In this document: positions 34,284-46,099 of the stretch, one piece after another | Layout of the letters: each line of letters opens with the position of its first letter | How positions within the stretch are numbered: position 1 is the stretch's first letter | Assembly (NCBI GenBank): GCA_017311185.1 | Contig: JAESUZ010002392.1 | Coordinates: 744,001-808,000 of the forward strand | DNA: 64,000 nt | Direction: 5' to 3' | DNA from: Proteles cristata cristata | Lineage: Eukaryota; Chordata; Mammalia; Carnivora; Hyaenidae | The notes under the pieces: generated by a model | What the model saw: the letters and a program-made list of their open reading frames with translations, nothing else | Told to the model about the DNA's origin: nothing | Database searches by the model: none | Position numbers and translations under genes: made by a program

Positions 34284-34754
34284 TCTGAAAGGTCTCTATT
34301 TCTAAGGGGAGAAAGCATTTCTTCACAAAAGCTCAAAAGACTGGGACATCAAATAACTCTTACAAAACATTTTGATGAGTTAAGTGTAAATGAATCAGAA
34401 ACATATGGATTGAATTTCCCTTAAAATACACATGGGTTTAAAAATTAAGGGGAAAAGTGCTTGGCAAAATTCTCTTTGGGTTTGGCCAAGTCTGATTCCT
34501 TTGAAAACTAGTTCAAGACATGATGCCAATCTCGAAATGCTTCTGGGTCCACACATCTCTGGTTTAGAGTGCTCTCTTCTTCAGAATCCTCTATTTCCAT
34601 GCTTTGTTCACTGTTGTCAGGACTTTGTTCCCCTCAGTAATCCTAATCTGTATGACATCTAAGAACAGAAGGTTCATATGAAAACCTTCTGCCATGCAGG
34701 AACTGCTAATGACTAGATCTTTGCAGAGTGCATCGAATGGGCATATTATGATTC
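34281..34754. other. Unassigned sequence
   Basis: Nothing recognised. Confidence 0.4.
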
Positions 34755-34870
34755 AATTACTTCCCAATTTATTGAATATCTATTACATACTAGGCACCTA
34801 CAGAACACAGACAAATCAAGTATGATCTCCCTAGTCAGAAAACCCATAATCTGCAAGTAAACCAGACGTT
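34755..34870 (-). repeat. L2 3' end, antisense
   Basis: 'attgaatatctattacatac', 'taggcacctacagaacacag' and 'gatctccctagtcagaaaac' match antisense L2. Confidence 0.55.
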
Positions 34871-35229
34871 CATTATGATAGGAGGCAATGAGATGAATGT
34901 CGTATGGGCTGAGTCCTGCTGGGCCACAGAATTCCCTCCAGATGGTTCATCTAGCACTCTTTCCTTCTTATTGGCATTTTGATAGTGACTTTCTAGCTCA
35001 CATGCTTCTGAATTTAATGATGAGTCTGTTTACAGTGACACAGATAAGGTTAAGGAAAAATGCAAAGAAAAGACTATACAAACAGTTGGGTAGCCATTGT
35101 CCCTGTAGGGCTGAAAGGCAGTTGGAAACTGGAGTTAACAGAACCCAGGGAGAGTAGGAACCATGAATAGAGGCCACCATTTGGGGACTGTGGCCATGGC
35201 TGGTTGCAACTCTTGTTAGAGACACAGCA

Positions 35230-35607
35230 TTAGAGCTGAAAAAGATAATAACTACAAGGGAAAGTAGAGTGCAGTCAGTGGTGCTGAGTGGGGTAGAGAA
35301 AAGCAGAGAACTGGCTAGGAGGGCTAATGTGGGTCAAAACAGAAATGAAGCTGATGTTCAGATAAGGAGACATAATTTCTGCCTCTGCGATGGGAGATGA
35401 TAGTGTAGATAGAGCTTGAGGCATCTTTGAAGACTGGGGTAGGATTTTGATAAGTCAATTTGGAGATGTGGGGGTGGAAGCATTTGCACACACAAGGGAT
35501 GGCATGAAGAGAGTGCAAATCACAAAGCATGTTGGGGAAGGGTATCTGGTTTATTTTTATAAAAGGGATGGTTTACATAAGACATTTGAATAATATGCTA
35601 AGGAGGT
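35230..35607 (+). repeat. Ancient repeat, left part, host of an LTR
   Basis: It ends 'aatatgctaaggaggt' and continues after the LTR as 'tgagctttattcactagac' (36103 on). Together they form one ancient repeat of the same family as 4780-5050. Confidence 0.4.
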
Positions 35608-36097
35608 TGTATTAGAGTTCTCCAGATTGATGGAAAGGAGTTGGTTCACATGGTTATGGAAATTGAGAAGTCCCATGACCAGCTGTCTGCAAACTGGAGT
35701 TTCCAGAAAGCTAGTGGTATAGTTCCAGTCTGAGCCTGAAGGCCTGACAATCAGAACTAATACTGTAAGTTCTAGTCTGATCCTAAAGGACTGAGATCCA
35801 GAGGGTATACGTACCAGTCCAACAGCAGGAGAAGACTGATGTCCCAGCAAAACACTCAGGCAGATAGAAGGAGAAAGAATGCTTTTTTTCCTCTGCCTTT
35901 TTGTTCTTTTCAGACCCTTGATGTATTAGATGATGCCCAACCACATAGGGGAGAGCAATTTGTTTTACTCAGTCTATAGATTAAATTGCTAATGTCTTCT
36001 GGAAACATATTGACAGGTGCACTTAGAAATAATGTTTAGCCAGATATTTGGGCAACCTGTGGCTTAGTCCAATTGACACATAAAATGAACCATCACA
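35608..36097 (+). mobile_element. Ancient solo LTR
   Basis: It begins tgtattagagttctccag and ends tgaaccatcaca, so it has TG...CA termini about 490 bp apart. Five-base flanks gaggt (35603-35607) and gaagt (36098-36102) differ at one base, consistent with an old retroviral target duplication. Inside are typical decayed repeats (gcctgaaggcctgacaatca, gtaagttctagtctgatcct). Only one LTR is present, so the rest of the provirus was probably lost by recombination. Confidence 0.75.
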
Positions 36098-36260
36098 GAA
36101 GTTGAGCTTTATTCACTAGACAAAGTGAAGCCACCGGAGATGTTTGAGCAAGAATGTAATAAGATCTAAGTAATGTTTTATGAAAGTTAGTCAGGTGACT
36201 TTGTGAAAACTGACTCAGAAATGGGAGAGTTTGGGGACCAGGTAACCAGAATGCACTTAG
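36098..36260 (+). repeat. Ancient repeat, right part
   Basis: 'ttgagcaagaatgtaataag' and 'atgttttatgaaagttagtc' continue the left part at 35230-35607. Confidence 0.4.
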
Positions 36261-36745
36261 ATTTATGTAGCTTGATGTCTTTATTTGTCTATTTTGCACA
36301 ATAGTGATTGATTTCCTGATATAGATGATATTTTAGTTTTGTACCCCCTAATGAGGTTATATATCTGTTTTTAGTTAAATCACAATTGGTGATTGTATCA
36401 TCAGGATTTGTAAATATTGTTGGCTGCTGAGCCAAATAGTGTATCAGGATTTCATCTTTTTCTTATAAAACATTTGTTTTTCTTGGAGTTTCTAATTGGG
36501 TCAATTTTTTTTTTACTTGCATAATTTGCTAGACACACATTTTAATTATTTTCAAATGTTCATCATATCAATTGTTCTATCAAATTTCCCTTTTTACTAG
36601 AGTCTTCTTTTCCAGACTCCTCGGTCTTCCTTCTCCAGTCTGGGATATTACTGTTTTATGGCTTTAACCTGAGAATTTGGTTCTGATTCTTCTGCAATGG
36701 ATTTTTGCTTTCTCTTTCTTGGATTCATACTTCCTTCTTTCCATT
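36261..36745. other. Unassigned T-rich sequence
   Basis: Possibly old LINE-derived, but I cannot place it. Confidence 0.35.
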
Positions 36746-36757
36746 TATTTCATTGTT

Positions 36758-36979
36758 TTTTTTTTTTTTTTAATGTTTTATTTATTTCTAGGATAGAGAG
36801 AGAGAGACAGCGTGAGCAGGGGAGGGTCAGAGAGAGAGGGAGTCACAGACTGAAACAGGCTCCAGGCTCCGAGCTGGCAGTCAGCACAGAGCCCGACGCG
36901 GGGCTCGAACCCACGAACCGCGAGATCATGACGTGAGCGAAAGTCGGACGCTTAACCGACTAAGCCACCCAGGCACCCC
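36758..36979 (-). mobile_element. Young felid SINE, antisense
   Basis: Young-subfamily marks gagctggcagtcagcac and tttctaggatagagag, and an almost undecayed head with many CpGs (gcgaaagtcggacgc, cccgacgcggggctc). The duplication tatttcattgtt is at 36746-36757 and 36980-36991, perfect. Confidence 0.97.
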
Positions 36980-36991
36980 TATTTCATTGTT

Positions 36992-37805
36992 AAAGTACAT
37001 TCCTTTATAGGCCTACCAAAAAAGAGAACATGTTTGAATAATTGTCTGTTTACTTGCATTTATTAATTCTAATCTGCAAGTGACCGATGGCTTGGTTGGC
37101 TTAAACTGCTAGGTTAATAATTTCTGTTTCTCTCTGAATTTTGAAGGTAGCATTACCGATGAAAAGTCTGATGGCCTTCATATTCTTGACACTTTGTACT
37201 AACTCTGAATCTTTCTTTTTTGGAAACTTCTTAAGGTATACTCTTTTAGCCTTAGTGTGCTGAAATTTCATAGTGATGTGCAATGGTATAGGTGTTTCTC
37301 TTTCATTGTGTTGGGCATCCAAATAAGTCTTTGCTTACAAAGTGTAGACATTTGCATTCCTCAATTTTGTGACATTTCCATGTAATTTTCTTGTGATAAT
37401 TTTCCTCTGTTTTTTTTCACATTATCTTGGAATTCATATTAGTTGGATATTAGATCTCTTCCATTAATCCTTAAACTCACTTTCCCTTAGATTTTCATTT
37501 TATCTGATATTCTGGAAATTTTTTTCACTTGATCTCCTTTTTGCTTTTCAATTTTTAATGGTATTTTTCATTTCAAGAAATGTTTCTTTCTAAATTGTTC
37601 GTTTCAGAGTATCTCTTCTTGTGTTAGAAAAAAATCTATCTCTGAAAATATTAATTAAAATCCTTTTGCAGTTTTTTTCCTTGTCTCCTGAGTTATTTCC
37701 TCTATGCCCCACCCCCTTGTATTCACAGCGTTTCCTTTTTTAATGTGGGAGTCTTAAGTGTTAGCTGATCTGTTCTTCTGTTAAGAAGAAAATTGTGTTT
37801 AAGTT
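36992..37805. other. Unassigned sequence
   Basis: T-rich, possibly old LINE-derived. No feature supported. Confidence 0.35.
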
Positions 37806-38160
37806 GTGTATCCATACAGTGGAATACCCCTCAGAAATAAAAAGAATAACAACGATGAATCTTAATAGCCCTATGTTAAGTGAAAGAAGTGGAACCATGA
37901 AATTCCACTGACAGGAAATTTTTGCAAAGGCAAAACTCTAGTGACAAAAGCAGTTAACAGTTGCCAGGATCCAGAGACTGGAGAAGAAATTTGACTGCAA
38001 AGGAATTTGAAGGAAATTTGGGGGTGATGGAAATGTTCTATATTTTTATTATGGTAGTGGTTGTATTAACATACAGAGCAGTCAAAACTCATAACATTTT
38101 ATACATAAAGTTGGTGAATTTTACTTTATGATATCACAATAAAACTGATTTGACAAAAAG
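37806..38160 (+). mobile_element. Old L1 3' end, sense
   Basis: 'gtatccatacagtggaatac', 'gttgccaggatccagagact', 'gggtgatggaaatgttctat' and 'gtgaattttactttatgata', ending in 'cacaataaaactgatttgac', match old L1M-type 3' ends. Confidence 0.85.
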
Positions 38161-38734
38161 TAAATTTGTGATTCTTTTTTGAGGAGGTTGGTTGACTTAG
38201 AGTCTTTGAATTGAGCTTCCCATATGGAAAACCATCTATTTCATTGAGAATATCCTACAAACAACAGTATGTGGAGGTCTTCACTTTTATTGAATGTTTT
38301 TGGAACAATAAGACAATTGACTGGTATTCTATACATGAGTTGGGGGTCTTTCCACTCCACATACAGAGTTTCAGATACTTTTACCTATTTTAATTATCAC
38401 TTTCCATTGTATCTGTTGCATCTGAGTCCATAGTTGGTACATTTAAATTTTCTAAATAACCCATTTAGAAGCACATCTAAGTTGAATCCTGAGACACATA
38501 TCTGAATTTATATGTGATTGAGATTTTCCATGAAGAAACAAAAAAAGAAAGAAATGAAAATGGAATAAACTATGAATCTATCTTTTTATTTACAATTTCT
38601 GTGAGCTGTGGAATTAGGGTTTGAGATAGTTTTCTCTGTTGGTATTTAAGATCCATGAGATGCATTGAAACGAGGCACTGGCAGTATCTAAGAAAACACT
38701 TGCCTATGTCACAGTAACCCTCCCTCTGCACACT
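38161..38734. other. Unassigned sequence
   Basis: Nothing recognised apart from its position between two old L1 fragments of opposite orientation. Confidence 0.4.
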
Positions 38735-39344
38735 GAGCTATTATTTAAAAAAAAATTTGTAAAAATTGGAAAATATTTAAAAAATATTTAAGGTACAATA
38801 TATAATGCAGGAGGCAGCTATGCATCCTTTACCCAATTTTAAATTATATTATTATTTTACCATTTTCTCTTCAGAATTTTCATAAGAAATAGAAATATTA
38901 GATATTGTTAGTCTCTGCCTCATTAATCTCTCCCATTTTCCTTCCAGAAACAACTGTCCTCTAAATGCTGGTGTGGGATTCTTACCTGTTTAGTTACTTC
39001 ACAGTAAATGATTAAAGATATAAATAATATATCTGTCTTTTTTTGGTTTTAAAAATTTACATGAATACAATCATACTATGAAATCTTTTGTCATTTGATT
39101 TTTCCATTCAACTTTGTTTTTGAGTTTTATTCATAGCGATATACAGAACTACTTCATTTGTCTTAATGTTTGTAAAACATTCTATAGAAAGAATAAGTCA
39201 GAGTTTAGATATTCATTTCCCTCAGAGGACCATTGCATAAGGTATACATTTTTGTGATTACATGAAGTGCTTTAATGGACCTTCTTGCACATGTCTTCAG
39301 GAGCACAGATGTGGGGATTTTTCTAGCACATTGACTTTGATACA

Positions 39345-39520
39345 CTAGGGTGCATTAGAACTAGCTAAGGTGGTGGTGATGACACAGATGTCCGGTCCTT
39401 ACCCCCAGAGTTCCCAGTTCAAAAGGTGTAAGGGAACCCAGGAATTTGAATTTTTAACAAATTCCAAGGTAATATTGGTGCTGGTGTTAGGGCCAAACTT
39501 TGAGACTACTGTTCTAGGGT
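39345..39520 (+). mobile_element. MER5A-like element inside the old L1
   Basis: 'tgcattagaactagctaagg', 'cttacccccagagttcccag' and 'ccaaactttgagactactg' give the MER5 layout with its 3' terminus. Confidence 0.7.
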
Positions 39521-39841
39521 TGACTTGTAGGTGAAATTTTTGGCTATTGGATACCTATGTATACCAATACATACCTCCACTATCAATCTGTGCATCCTTA
39601 TGCCTCATTATCTTGGCAAAACTTGGTGTTATAGGTCTTTAAATTTGTTGTTAATACAAATGATATCTCTGTTTTATTTATATTTTTCTGGTTAATAGTG
39701 AGATTGAGCCTAATTTCTTACATTTAATGTACATTGCTTTTTCTTTTCTATTAATTCTATATCCTTTACCTTCACCACCCCCAGTTAGGTTGACTAATTT
39801 GTTTGTTTATTTGTTTATTTTATTGCTTTCTAGAAATTCTT

Positions 39842-40051
39842 TTTTTTTATTATTATTATTTCTAGGATAGAGAGAGACAGCGTGAACAGGGGAGGGTCAG
39901 AGAGAGAGGGAGACACAGACTCTGAAACAGGCTCAAGGCTCTGAGCTGGCAGTCAGCACAGAGCCCGACGCGGGGCTCGAACCCACAAACCGCGAGATCA
40001 TGACCTAAGCGAAAGCCGGACGCTTAACCGACTAAGCCACCCAGGCGCCCC
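39842..40051 (-). mobile_element. Young felid SINE with perfect 17-bp duplication
   Basis: Young-subfamily marks (gagctggcagtcagcac, tttctaggatagagag) and CpG-rich head. gctttctagaaattctt is at 39825-39841 and 40052-40068 without mismatch. One of the youngest insertions in the window. Confidence 0.98.
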
Positions 40052-40560
40052 GCTTTCTAGAAATTCTTAATATTTTCTGGGCACTAATCCTTTATTTGAC
40101 AGTGGGCTGCAAATCTCTTGCCTTAATCTTCCATTCTGTGATTTCTTTCTTCATTTACAACATTTTTGATGCAGAAAAGTTTGAAGTATTAATGGGGTCA
40201 ATGTCAGTATTTTCCTTTGTGATTTATGCTTTTATAATCTATTTTCTATTCTGATGTTATAAAGATACTTTTTATAAACTTAAAACTTCTGTTTTCACTT
40301 TTCACCTGTAGTTTTTAATTTATTTGGAATGAATTATATGTATTGAATAAGGTAGGAAGCTAATTTTTCCCCACATGGGAAGTCAGTCACTTTCTCTGTC
40401 ATAACCAGGTTTCTATTCAATTTTGCATTTGTTCCTGAACTCCTTTGTACATTTTATTAATCTTTTGTCAATTGCAGAGCCAATATGATAGTTTTTAATT
40501 ACTTGAAATTTGAAATGTTTGGAAAATATGGGAGTTTTTTCCACTGTATTCCTCTTCTTT

Positions 40561-41244
40561 AAAATAAACTTATCTTCTTTTTCTTCTGACAAGGTTCAAT
40601 TTGTCAAGTTGGGTGAAAGATTTGGTTTGTTTTCCAGTCAGTTCTATCTCTTTATTTGGCACTGAAGTATTTCTCTGTAGTAACGAGTGCTTATTTGAAC
40701 TTGATTTCTCTTTTATAAAAATTTGAGGTAGATTTTTTGTAAAAAGACCACAATGCAATAGAAATAATTGTGTGTGTGTGTGTGTGTGTGCGTGCGTGCA
40801 CGCATGTTTGAGGGTAGAAACAAGAAGAGTGTGCCAAATGTAAAAGTCATAAAATTATTGGATTCAACATAAAACTGTATTCAAACCTTTCTAGTGAGGA
40901 TGAAGAGGGATGTGTGATAAATATTTGACTCCTCTGATAAAAGGAAACACAAACGCTTATGGTGGAAACAAACTGGATTCTAATACAAAACACTGTCAGA
41001 AAGTCTTGCAAAAAGCATTTCATAGGGAATAGTGAAGAACAGTGTCCTCAGTAATAATTTATTAACAAGTACAGAAATGCATTTATTATGGTGACAGTGA
41101 ATAAAATGCTAATTTTATACAGAATTGATAGCAACTAGCTAATGTGATATATTCTACCCCTTTCCATGGTCCAGCTTCATTCCGGAATAGAAATGAGTAT
41201 AAAGAGATCTTTAGGTAGATTTTTCTCTAACTTTGTAGTTGGCA
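40561..41244. other. Unassigned sequence with (GT)n
   Basis: It contains a GT/CGTG microsatellite at 40769-40804 and otherwise nothing recognised. Confidence 0.45.
40769..40804. repeat. (GT)n with CGTG end
   Basis: About ten to eleven GT units followed by cgtgcgtgcacgcatg. Confidence 0.93.
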
Positions 41245-41465
41245 GTTTAAGGCTCTTGGGTCTAGGCCACCCTTGCCACCTGTTTTTGCAAATAAAGTTT
41301 TATTGGAACACAGCCATACTCATTTGTCTGCATATTATCTGTGGCTGCTTTCCTGCTACCAGTTGCAGAGTTGAGTAGTTGCAATAAAGACCTGCAAAGT
41401 GGCCTGCCAAGCTGAAAGTATTTACTGTCTGGCCCTTTCTAGAAAATGCTTGCCATCCCCTGCTC
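41245..41465 (-). mobile_element. hAT-type element, antisense
   Basis: 'aataaagttttattggaaca', 'cacagccatactcatttgtc', 'gcagagttgagtagttgca' and the end 'aaaatgcttgccatcccctg' are typical of a common mammalian hAT family with CAGGGGT...GGCAAAC termini. A second copy in opposite orientation is at 58575. Confidence 0.8.
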
Positions 41466-42069
41466 CAAATGATCATATCTTAAATTATTAGCTTTATATT
41501 TACTCAGCATATTTTTAAATCCCACCCCTCATTTTTATAGCATCCATGAGTATAAGCCAAAGATATTAATGGTCACAGTGGTCAAGATCAGGCACTTTTC
41601 CAAGATGATTCATTAATGTTCTTATTTGGAAAGAGAATGTAATCTCACCCTGTTCACTCTTTGTACTCAGAACTTAATAACCCAAAGTGAAAACAACCTT
41701 AAAGTACAAAGATATTCTGCATTCTGAATTAGGAGACTTTCTGTTTGCCTCAGCAACAGGCTCCTTCCTTCTGCTCTGCTCAGAAGGTGGTTCAGCCTCC
41801 TGCCATCCGCCCCTCACTGAGTCACCTAGTCTTGGCAGTGCATTCTGGACTGTTACAGAGCAGGCCGTAGGATTCCTGAGATAGCATCTTTCTCCTCATC
41901 TGGATTCAAGTCCTCATCAGTCCTATGGTTTTTGTAACTTCGTTTCTTCATAGATGCAATACTGAATTCCTCTCAGCTCCCTCATGTTAAGTCATCTTTA
42001 TTAAATTTTTTTCTTAAGGACTGGTTAACTGAACTGTCACAACTCCCAACTGGTAATATGCTCCGGTGG
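41466..42069. other. Unassigned sequence
   Basis: A 65-codon frame at 41687-41884 has no known domain. Confidence 0.4.
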
Positions 42070-42308
42070 AAAAAGCACCGAATTTAGAGCCAAATGTCCT
42101 ATTTCTGAATTCCTAACTTTGATACTTAACAGATGAATGACCTTCGGCAGGTGACTAAAACTCTGAGACTCGGTTTTCTCATCTGCAAAACAAAGATACT
42201 AATAATGCGCGTCGTCTCTACCTATTAGGATCAGTGTTACAAACAAATGAGATATGTGAAAATAATTTGTAAACTACAAAATAATACACACATGCTCATT
42301 ATTATCAC
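42070..42308 (+). repeat. MIR, near full length
   Basis: 'gaatttagagccaaatgtcc', 'tgaatgaccttcggcaggtg', 'ggttttctcatctgcaaaac' and 'atgctcattattatcacc' cover MIR end to end in sense. Confidence 0.85.
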
Positions 42309-44019
42309 CAATTCTCAAAGGTTCCCTCAATGGTTTTTCCTAATCTTCAAAGGCTTTTCAGTTGTGTTCAGAAACCAGTCCACCAAGTCTCCATTGCAGG
42401 CCTACTTGCCAAAGGGTCTAGTCATTGCATTAGCAGCTGTCTTCTCTGGAAATGTGCTGCTCCTTCAGGAACAGCCACTCTCTGCAGATCACTGTTCTAG
42501 AACCTGAATGTCTCAAAGCTGAGTTGTGGATTTTGGCAATTTGAGGGTGGAATCAGTGAGAGAATGTTCCTTTTGCTTCTCATTAATTCTATGTTATCTC
42601 ATGGCCCTGGACCTCAAAGCAGTCCTGATTGTGCTCAGAGTTTCACATACACTTTGATGAACACCTTATTTAATTTCTTGCCCAATTCCTTACTTTGTCT
42701 GACTCAAAACCAGAGGATAGAGCAAAAGTGGGAAATGGGATGCAAGTGTTCCTAAATGAATATTGCCCGTCTCTCCTCTTAGGATCCAGATCTGTGTCCT
42801 GAATTCCTTCTTTCATGACGTTTTCTTTCTCCATCACTTTACCTCACCTCACTCCTCACACCATCTAGGAGGGGTCTTGGCTATTGGATTCATCCCTTTT
42901 CAGGACATGAATAGGGTCACTTAAGAGTGGATAAAGTCATTCTTTATTAAACAATATCATCATATGTGAAGTCCTTTATTCTTCATTTTTCTTCTTTTAG
43001 ATACATGTGTATTATTTTTTTAAGCATGTGTATTATTTTTTTCTTTCATTTCCAGTGTCATGGAGACAACCTAAGACTGGTCAGATTGCAAAATTTGGCT
43101 TGAGTCAGGGGTGGTAGAGACCCTCATTATTAGCTGTTAGGGCAAGCTGTCCATCTCAACTCAACCTTACTAGAACTCTGCATTGGAAGCTGGACTAAAC
43201 TTAAAATTAGATATAAAAAAATGAAACATTTTTGCTCTTCACTATTGCTTCATCTGTGGATATTTTCTCTAGAGCTCTCAGAGAGGAGGTGTAGCTCAGA
43301 TTCTTTTATACCATCAATAATTCACACAGTTTACATCTATGAACTCACAAGTAAATTCCCAGAGTGGTCACTGGCCCACTGTTTTCCGCAAATGACTAAT
43401 CTCTGCATCCTGGGTTAAGTTCAATTGGGACACTGTGTTATAAATTGTAATCTAAATTTTCTTCAATTTTGAACTAACTGGTTTTTACAGAAAGGAAAAA
43501 TGAGGATTACAAAAAAAATGGCCATGATATGTTTGCCAGATAAAACATAATTTGCTTTATTTTTCCCCTTTGCCCCATTAAGAGATTTATTGTCTCCTAT
43601 TTATTTTCAGCACTTTTCTTCATTTCTGGGAAGTCTGACCTGCCTAAATCATTATTGCATCTGAACAGAGTTTTGCAGACAGATTTCCAGTAATGGGTTC
43701 AAATAATGGGCTCTATTTGGCATTTCAATGGCCCTTTAATGGTATGAGAAGGGCAGTGCTTCTTACATGTTTCCTGAGAAGCAAACATGAGTGGCCCCTG
43801 GAGCCTAGTGGCAAAATCTGAAGCAGATAGCCACAAATTAAAAATTTCTTCTAGTCATATATTATGGAAAATTTGCATTTCGTATCACTGTATGTTTGTA
43901 TTTCCTTATATACAAAAGTGTTTAAGTGCTCTAACTGACATTTCAAGCCGATGTACCACTTTTATCCTGGCATACTTTTGCTGATTATTGTTCACTGTTA
44001 GTGGGTAGATGTATCTCCA
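42309..44019. other. Unassigned sequence with a short tandem duplication
   Basis: catgtgtattattttttt occurs at 43004-43021 and 43025-43042. Open frames of 60-86 codons here have no domain. No transposon recognised over 1.7 kb. Confidence 0.4.
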
Positions 44020-44145
44020 ATCTGAGACTTGAAAGCAGGGAAACTGGATTTGAATCTTGATTCTGTTACGTCTAGACACCTAAACCTGGGCAAGTTACTT
44101 ATCTTTTTAGAGTGTAGATCTTCCTCCGTAGAACAGACTTTTGTG
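44020..44145 (+). repeat. MIR
   Basis: 'ctggatttgaatcttgattc' and 'aacctgggcaagttacttat' match MIR in sense. Confidence 0.75.
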
Positions 44146-44447
44146 ATATTTGAATATGCAATTGTAGATTCCTTTCTGTTGAGTAATTGTTCTGTGTTGA
44201 GAGGGAAGGACTGATTAGAACTAATGGGGAGGTAGGAATCCTAGACCATTTTGAAGATGATTAAGTGAAGGCATTTTCATGAAATTTAACTGCTCTCATT
44301 TGGCAAAAGTTTCCCTTTATCATATTAGTTCCTTGGGGATGTTTATAGTGTTTTCTTGTCATAGATGTGCCAATGTCAGGAACAATTCTCACAGAAAATT
44401 TTGAGACAGCTGCCAGCTTCAGGTTCCCGGACTCACCCCTAGTGAAC

Positions 44448-44595
44448 CTCAATTCAACAAATACTTATGAAGGAACTTTTCTGCATCCATCACTTGCCAG
44501 GTACTCTGGGTCATATCAACAAATTGTGAGCTATGGTCTATACTCTCGAGGACTGGAAGTCTTATTAGAGGGAACCCACAAAGCAGTTAAAGGAA
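44448..44595 (-). repeat. L2 3' end, antisense
   Basis: 'attcaacaaatacttatgaa', 'acttgccaggtactctgggt' and 'ggaagtcttattagagggaa' match antisense L2. Confidence 0.55.
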
Positions 44596-44664
44596 TTCAT
44601 CAGTAAAGCTATAAGAATATGTAAGAACATAGATATATAAGAATAGTACACATTTTTCAAGGCC

Positions 44665-44795
44665 CTACTTAACATCTTTCTCCTGGTTTCAAAACAATCT
44701 TGAAAGATAAAAATCATTATTTCTGTTTTACTGATCTGGAAATTAAGGCTCTAGCTCAAGACTACATAACATGTGACAAAAAGAAGTGGGTCTAA
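44665..44795 (-). repeat. MIR fragment, antisense
   Basis: 'tctgttttactgatctggaa' and 'attaaggctctagctcaaga' match the antisense MIR core. Confidence 0.55.
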
Positions 44796-45147
44796 CAATG
44801 TCAGCCACCCTCGTTATTCTGTGTAAATGGACTTTTCCCACATGATTCTTTAATTGGAATATTTTGGATCAAATGGAGGTAAAGTGATAACCTCTCAGTT
44901 TCTAGAAGCAAAGCTGGTATGAGATTTATTCAGTACTTACCACATTGATCAACAAGGCTCACTGCTGTAAAAAACCTTAAATTTCAATACAGGGCTTATA
45001 TTCTTTCTGAATCCCCTCTCCCATTTTCAGCATGATGCCTGATACATAGGCAGCTAGACAGAAGCTTTTACTGCTCACTGGTATCCAGTGCTACTTCACT
45101 GTCTTCATTTTCCTTTCCTCATCCCAGCAAGTGCCCTCCTCCATTAT

Positions 45148-45193
45148 TTATGTTTATTTATTTTGAGAGAGAGAGAGAGAGAGGAGAGAGAGG

Positions 45194-45229
<36 letters not shown>

Positions 45230-45402
45230 GCAAGCAACCATGCTTGGGGGGAGGGGCAGAGAGAAAGAGAGAGAATCCCACGCAGGCTCCATGCTGAGAG
45301 CACAGAGCCCAGTGTGAGGCCACATCCCAGGAACTGTGAGATCATGACCTGGGCCAAAATTGCGAGTCAGCAGCTTAACCAAATAAGCCATCCAGGCACC
45401 CT
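45148..45402 (-). mobile_element. Older carnivore SINE, antisense, long GA body
   Basis: Older head variant (gggccaaaattgcgagtcag), core 'cacgcaggctccatgctgag', and an expanded GA and GAGC tract. A younger SINE lies immediately beyond its head. Frames across the GA tract are artefacts. Confidence 0.92.
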
Positions 45403-45416
45403 TGCACTTAGTTTTA

Positions 45417-45678
45417 TTTATTTATTTATTTTTAAAAATTGGTTGCATCTTTTTTTTTAAATTTTTTTTAATGTTTTATTTATTTCTAGGAGAGAGAAAG
45501 AGAGAGACAGCGTGAGCAGGAGAGGGTCAGAGAGAGGAGTCACAGACTCCGAAACAGGCTCCAGGCTCTGAGCTGGCAGTCAGCACAGAGCCCGACGCGG
45601 GGCTCGAACCCACAAACTGCGAGATCATGACCTAAGCGAAAGTCGGACGCTTAACCGACTAAGCCACCCAGGCGCCCC
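45417..45678 (-). mobile_element. Young felid SINE with a split 3' tail
   Basis: Young marks (gagctggcagtcagcac, tttctaggagagag). The duplication tgcacttagtttta is perfect at 45403-45416 and 45679-45692. Between the SINE poly(A) (T run near 45451) and the duplication there is a non-SINE piece aaaaattggttgcatc (45435-45450) followed by a second A-rich tail on the element strand. This is what a short 3' transduction or tail addition would leave. Confidence 0.95.
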
Positions 45679-45692
45679 TGCACTTAGTTTTA

Positions 45693-46099
45693 AAGCCCAA
45701 TCTCTATACTCTACTAGGTGTGTAATAGATTCCAGTTAACTTAACTTGTAAAACAGGGCTGGGAGGAGATGAAGATCCTTTCCTTTCAGAGCTAGAGCAA
45801 AGAATAGAGACAGGAGCCCAGAAAGTGCCTGGAAAATGGTTGAAACTGAGACAGTGGCAGTCATCATTAAACACAGGTAAAGCTGAGCCTACACAAAGCA
45901 CTTCGTTGCTCAGACCTTAGGGTGAGAAGAGATACAGAAGCCTGAGAGGCAAGGAGGGTTGGCTTTTACTACTTAGGAGGAACTCAAAATTGGGCATTAT
46001 TTTTGCACTTTCCAGTGTTTTCCAGGGTTCGCAGTATATGTAGCAAAAATGGTCAATTACTATATACCTTTCTTTTGAATATGCAAACAGCCTAGATTC
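45693..46099. other. Unassigned sequence
   Basis: Nothing recognised. Confidence 0.4.

Larger units (their letters stand above)
38735..40560 (-). mobile_element. Old L1, antisense, split by MER5 and a SINE
   Basis: Three parts in order: 38735-39300 ('tttacatgaatacaatcata', 'gagttttattcatagcgata'), 39530-39824 ('atcttggcaaaacttggtgt', 'atttttctggttaatagtga') and 40069-40560 ('gggcactaatcctttatttg', 'gcagaaaagtttgaagtatt'). Together they follow the antisense of an old L1M ORF2 and 3' region. No frame survives. Confidence 0.7.

Noticed and set aside
34097..34336. Serine-leucine repeat protein
   Set aside because: Translation of a GA microsatellite.
45096..45143. L1 3' fragment before the SINE at 45.15 kb
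   Set aside because: About 27 bases (ctcatcccagcaagtgccct and on) resemble the L1 3' UTR, but the flanks do not fit, so I leave it unannotated.
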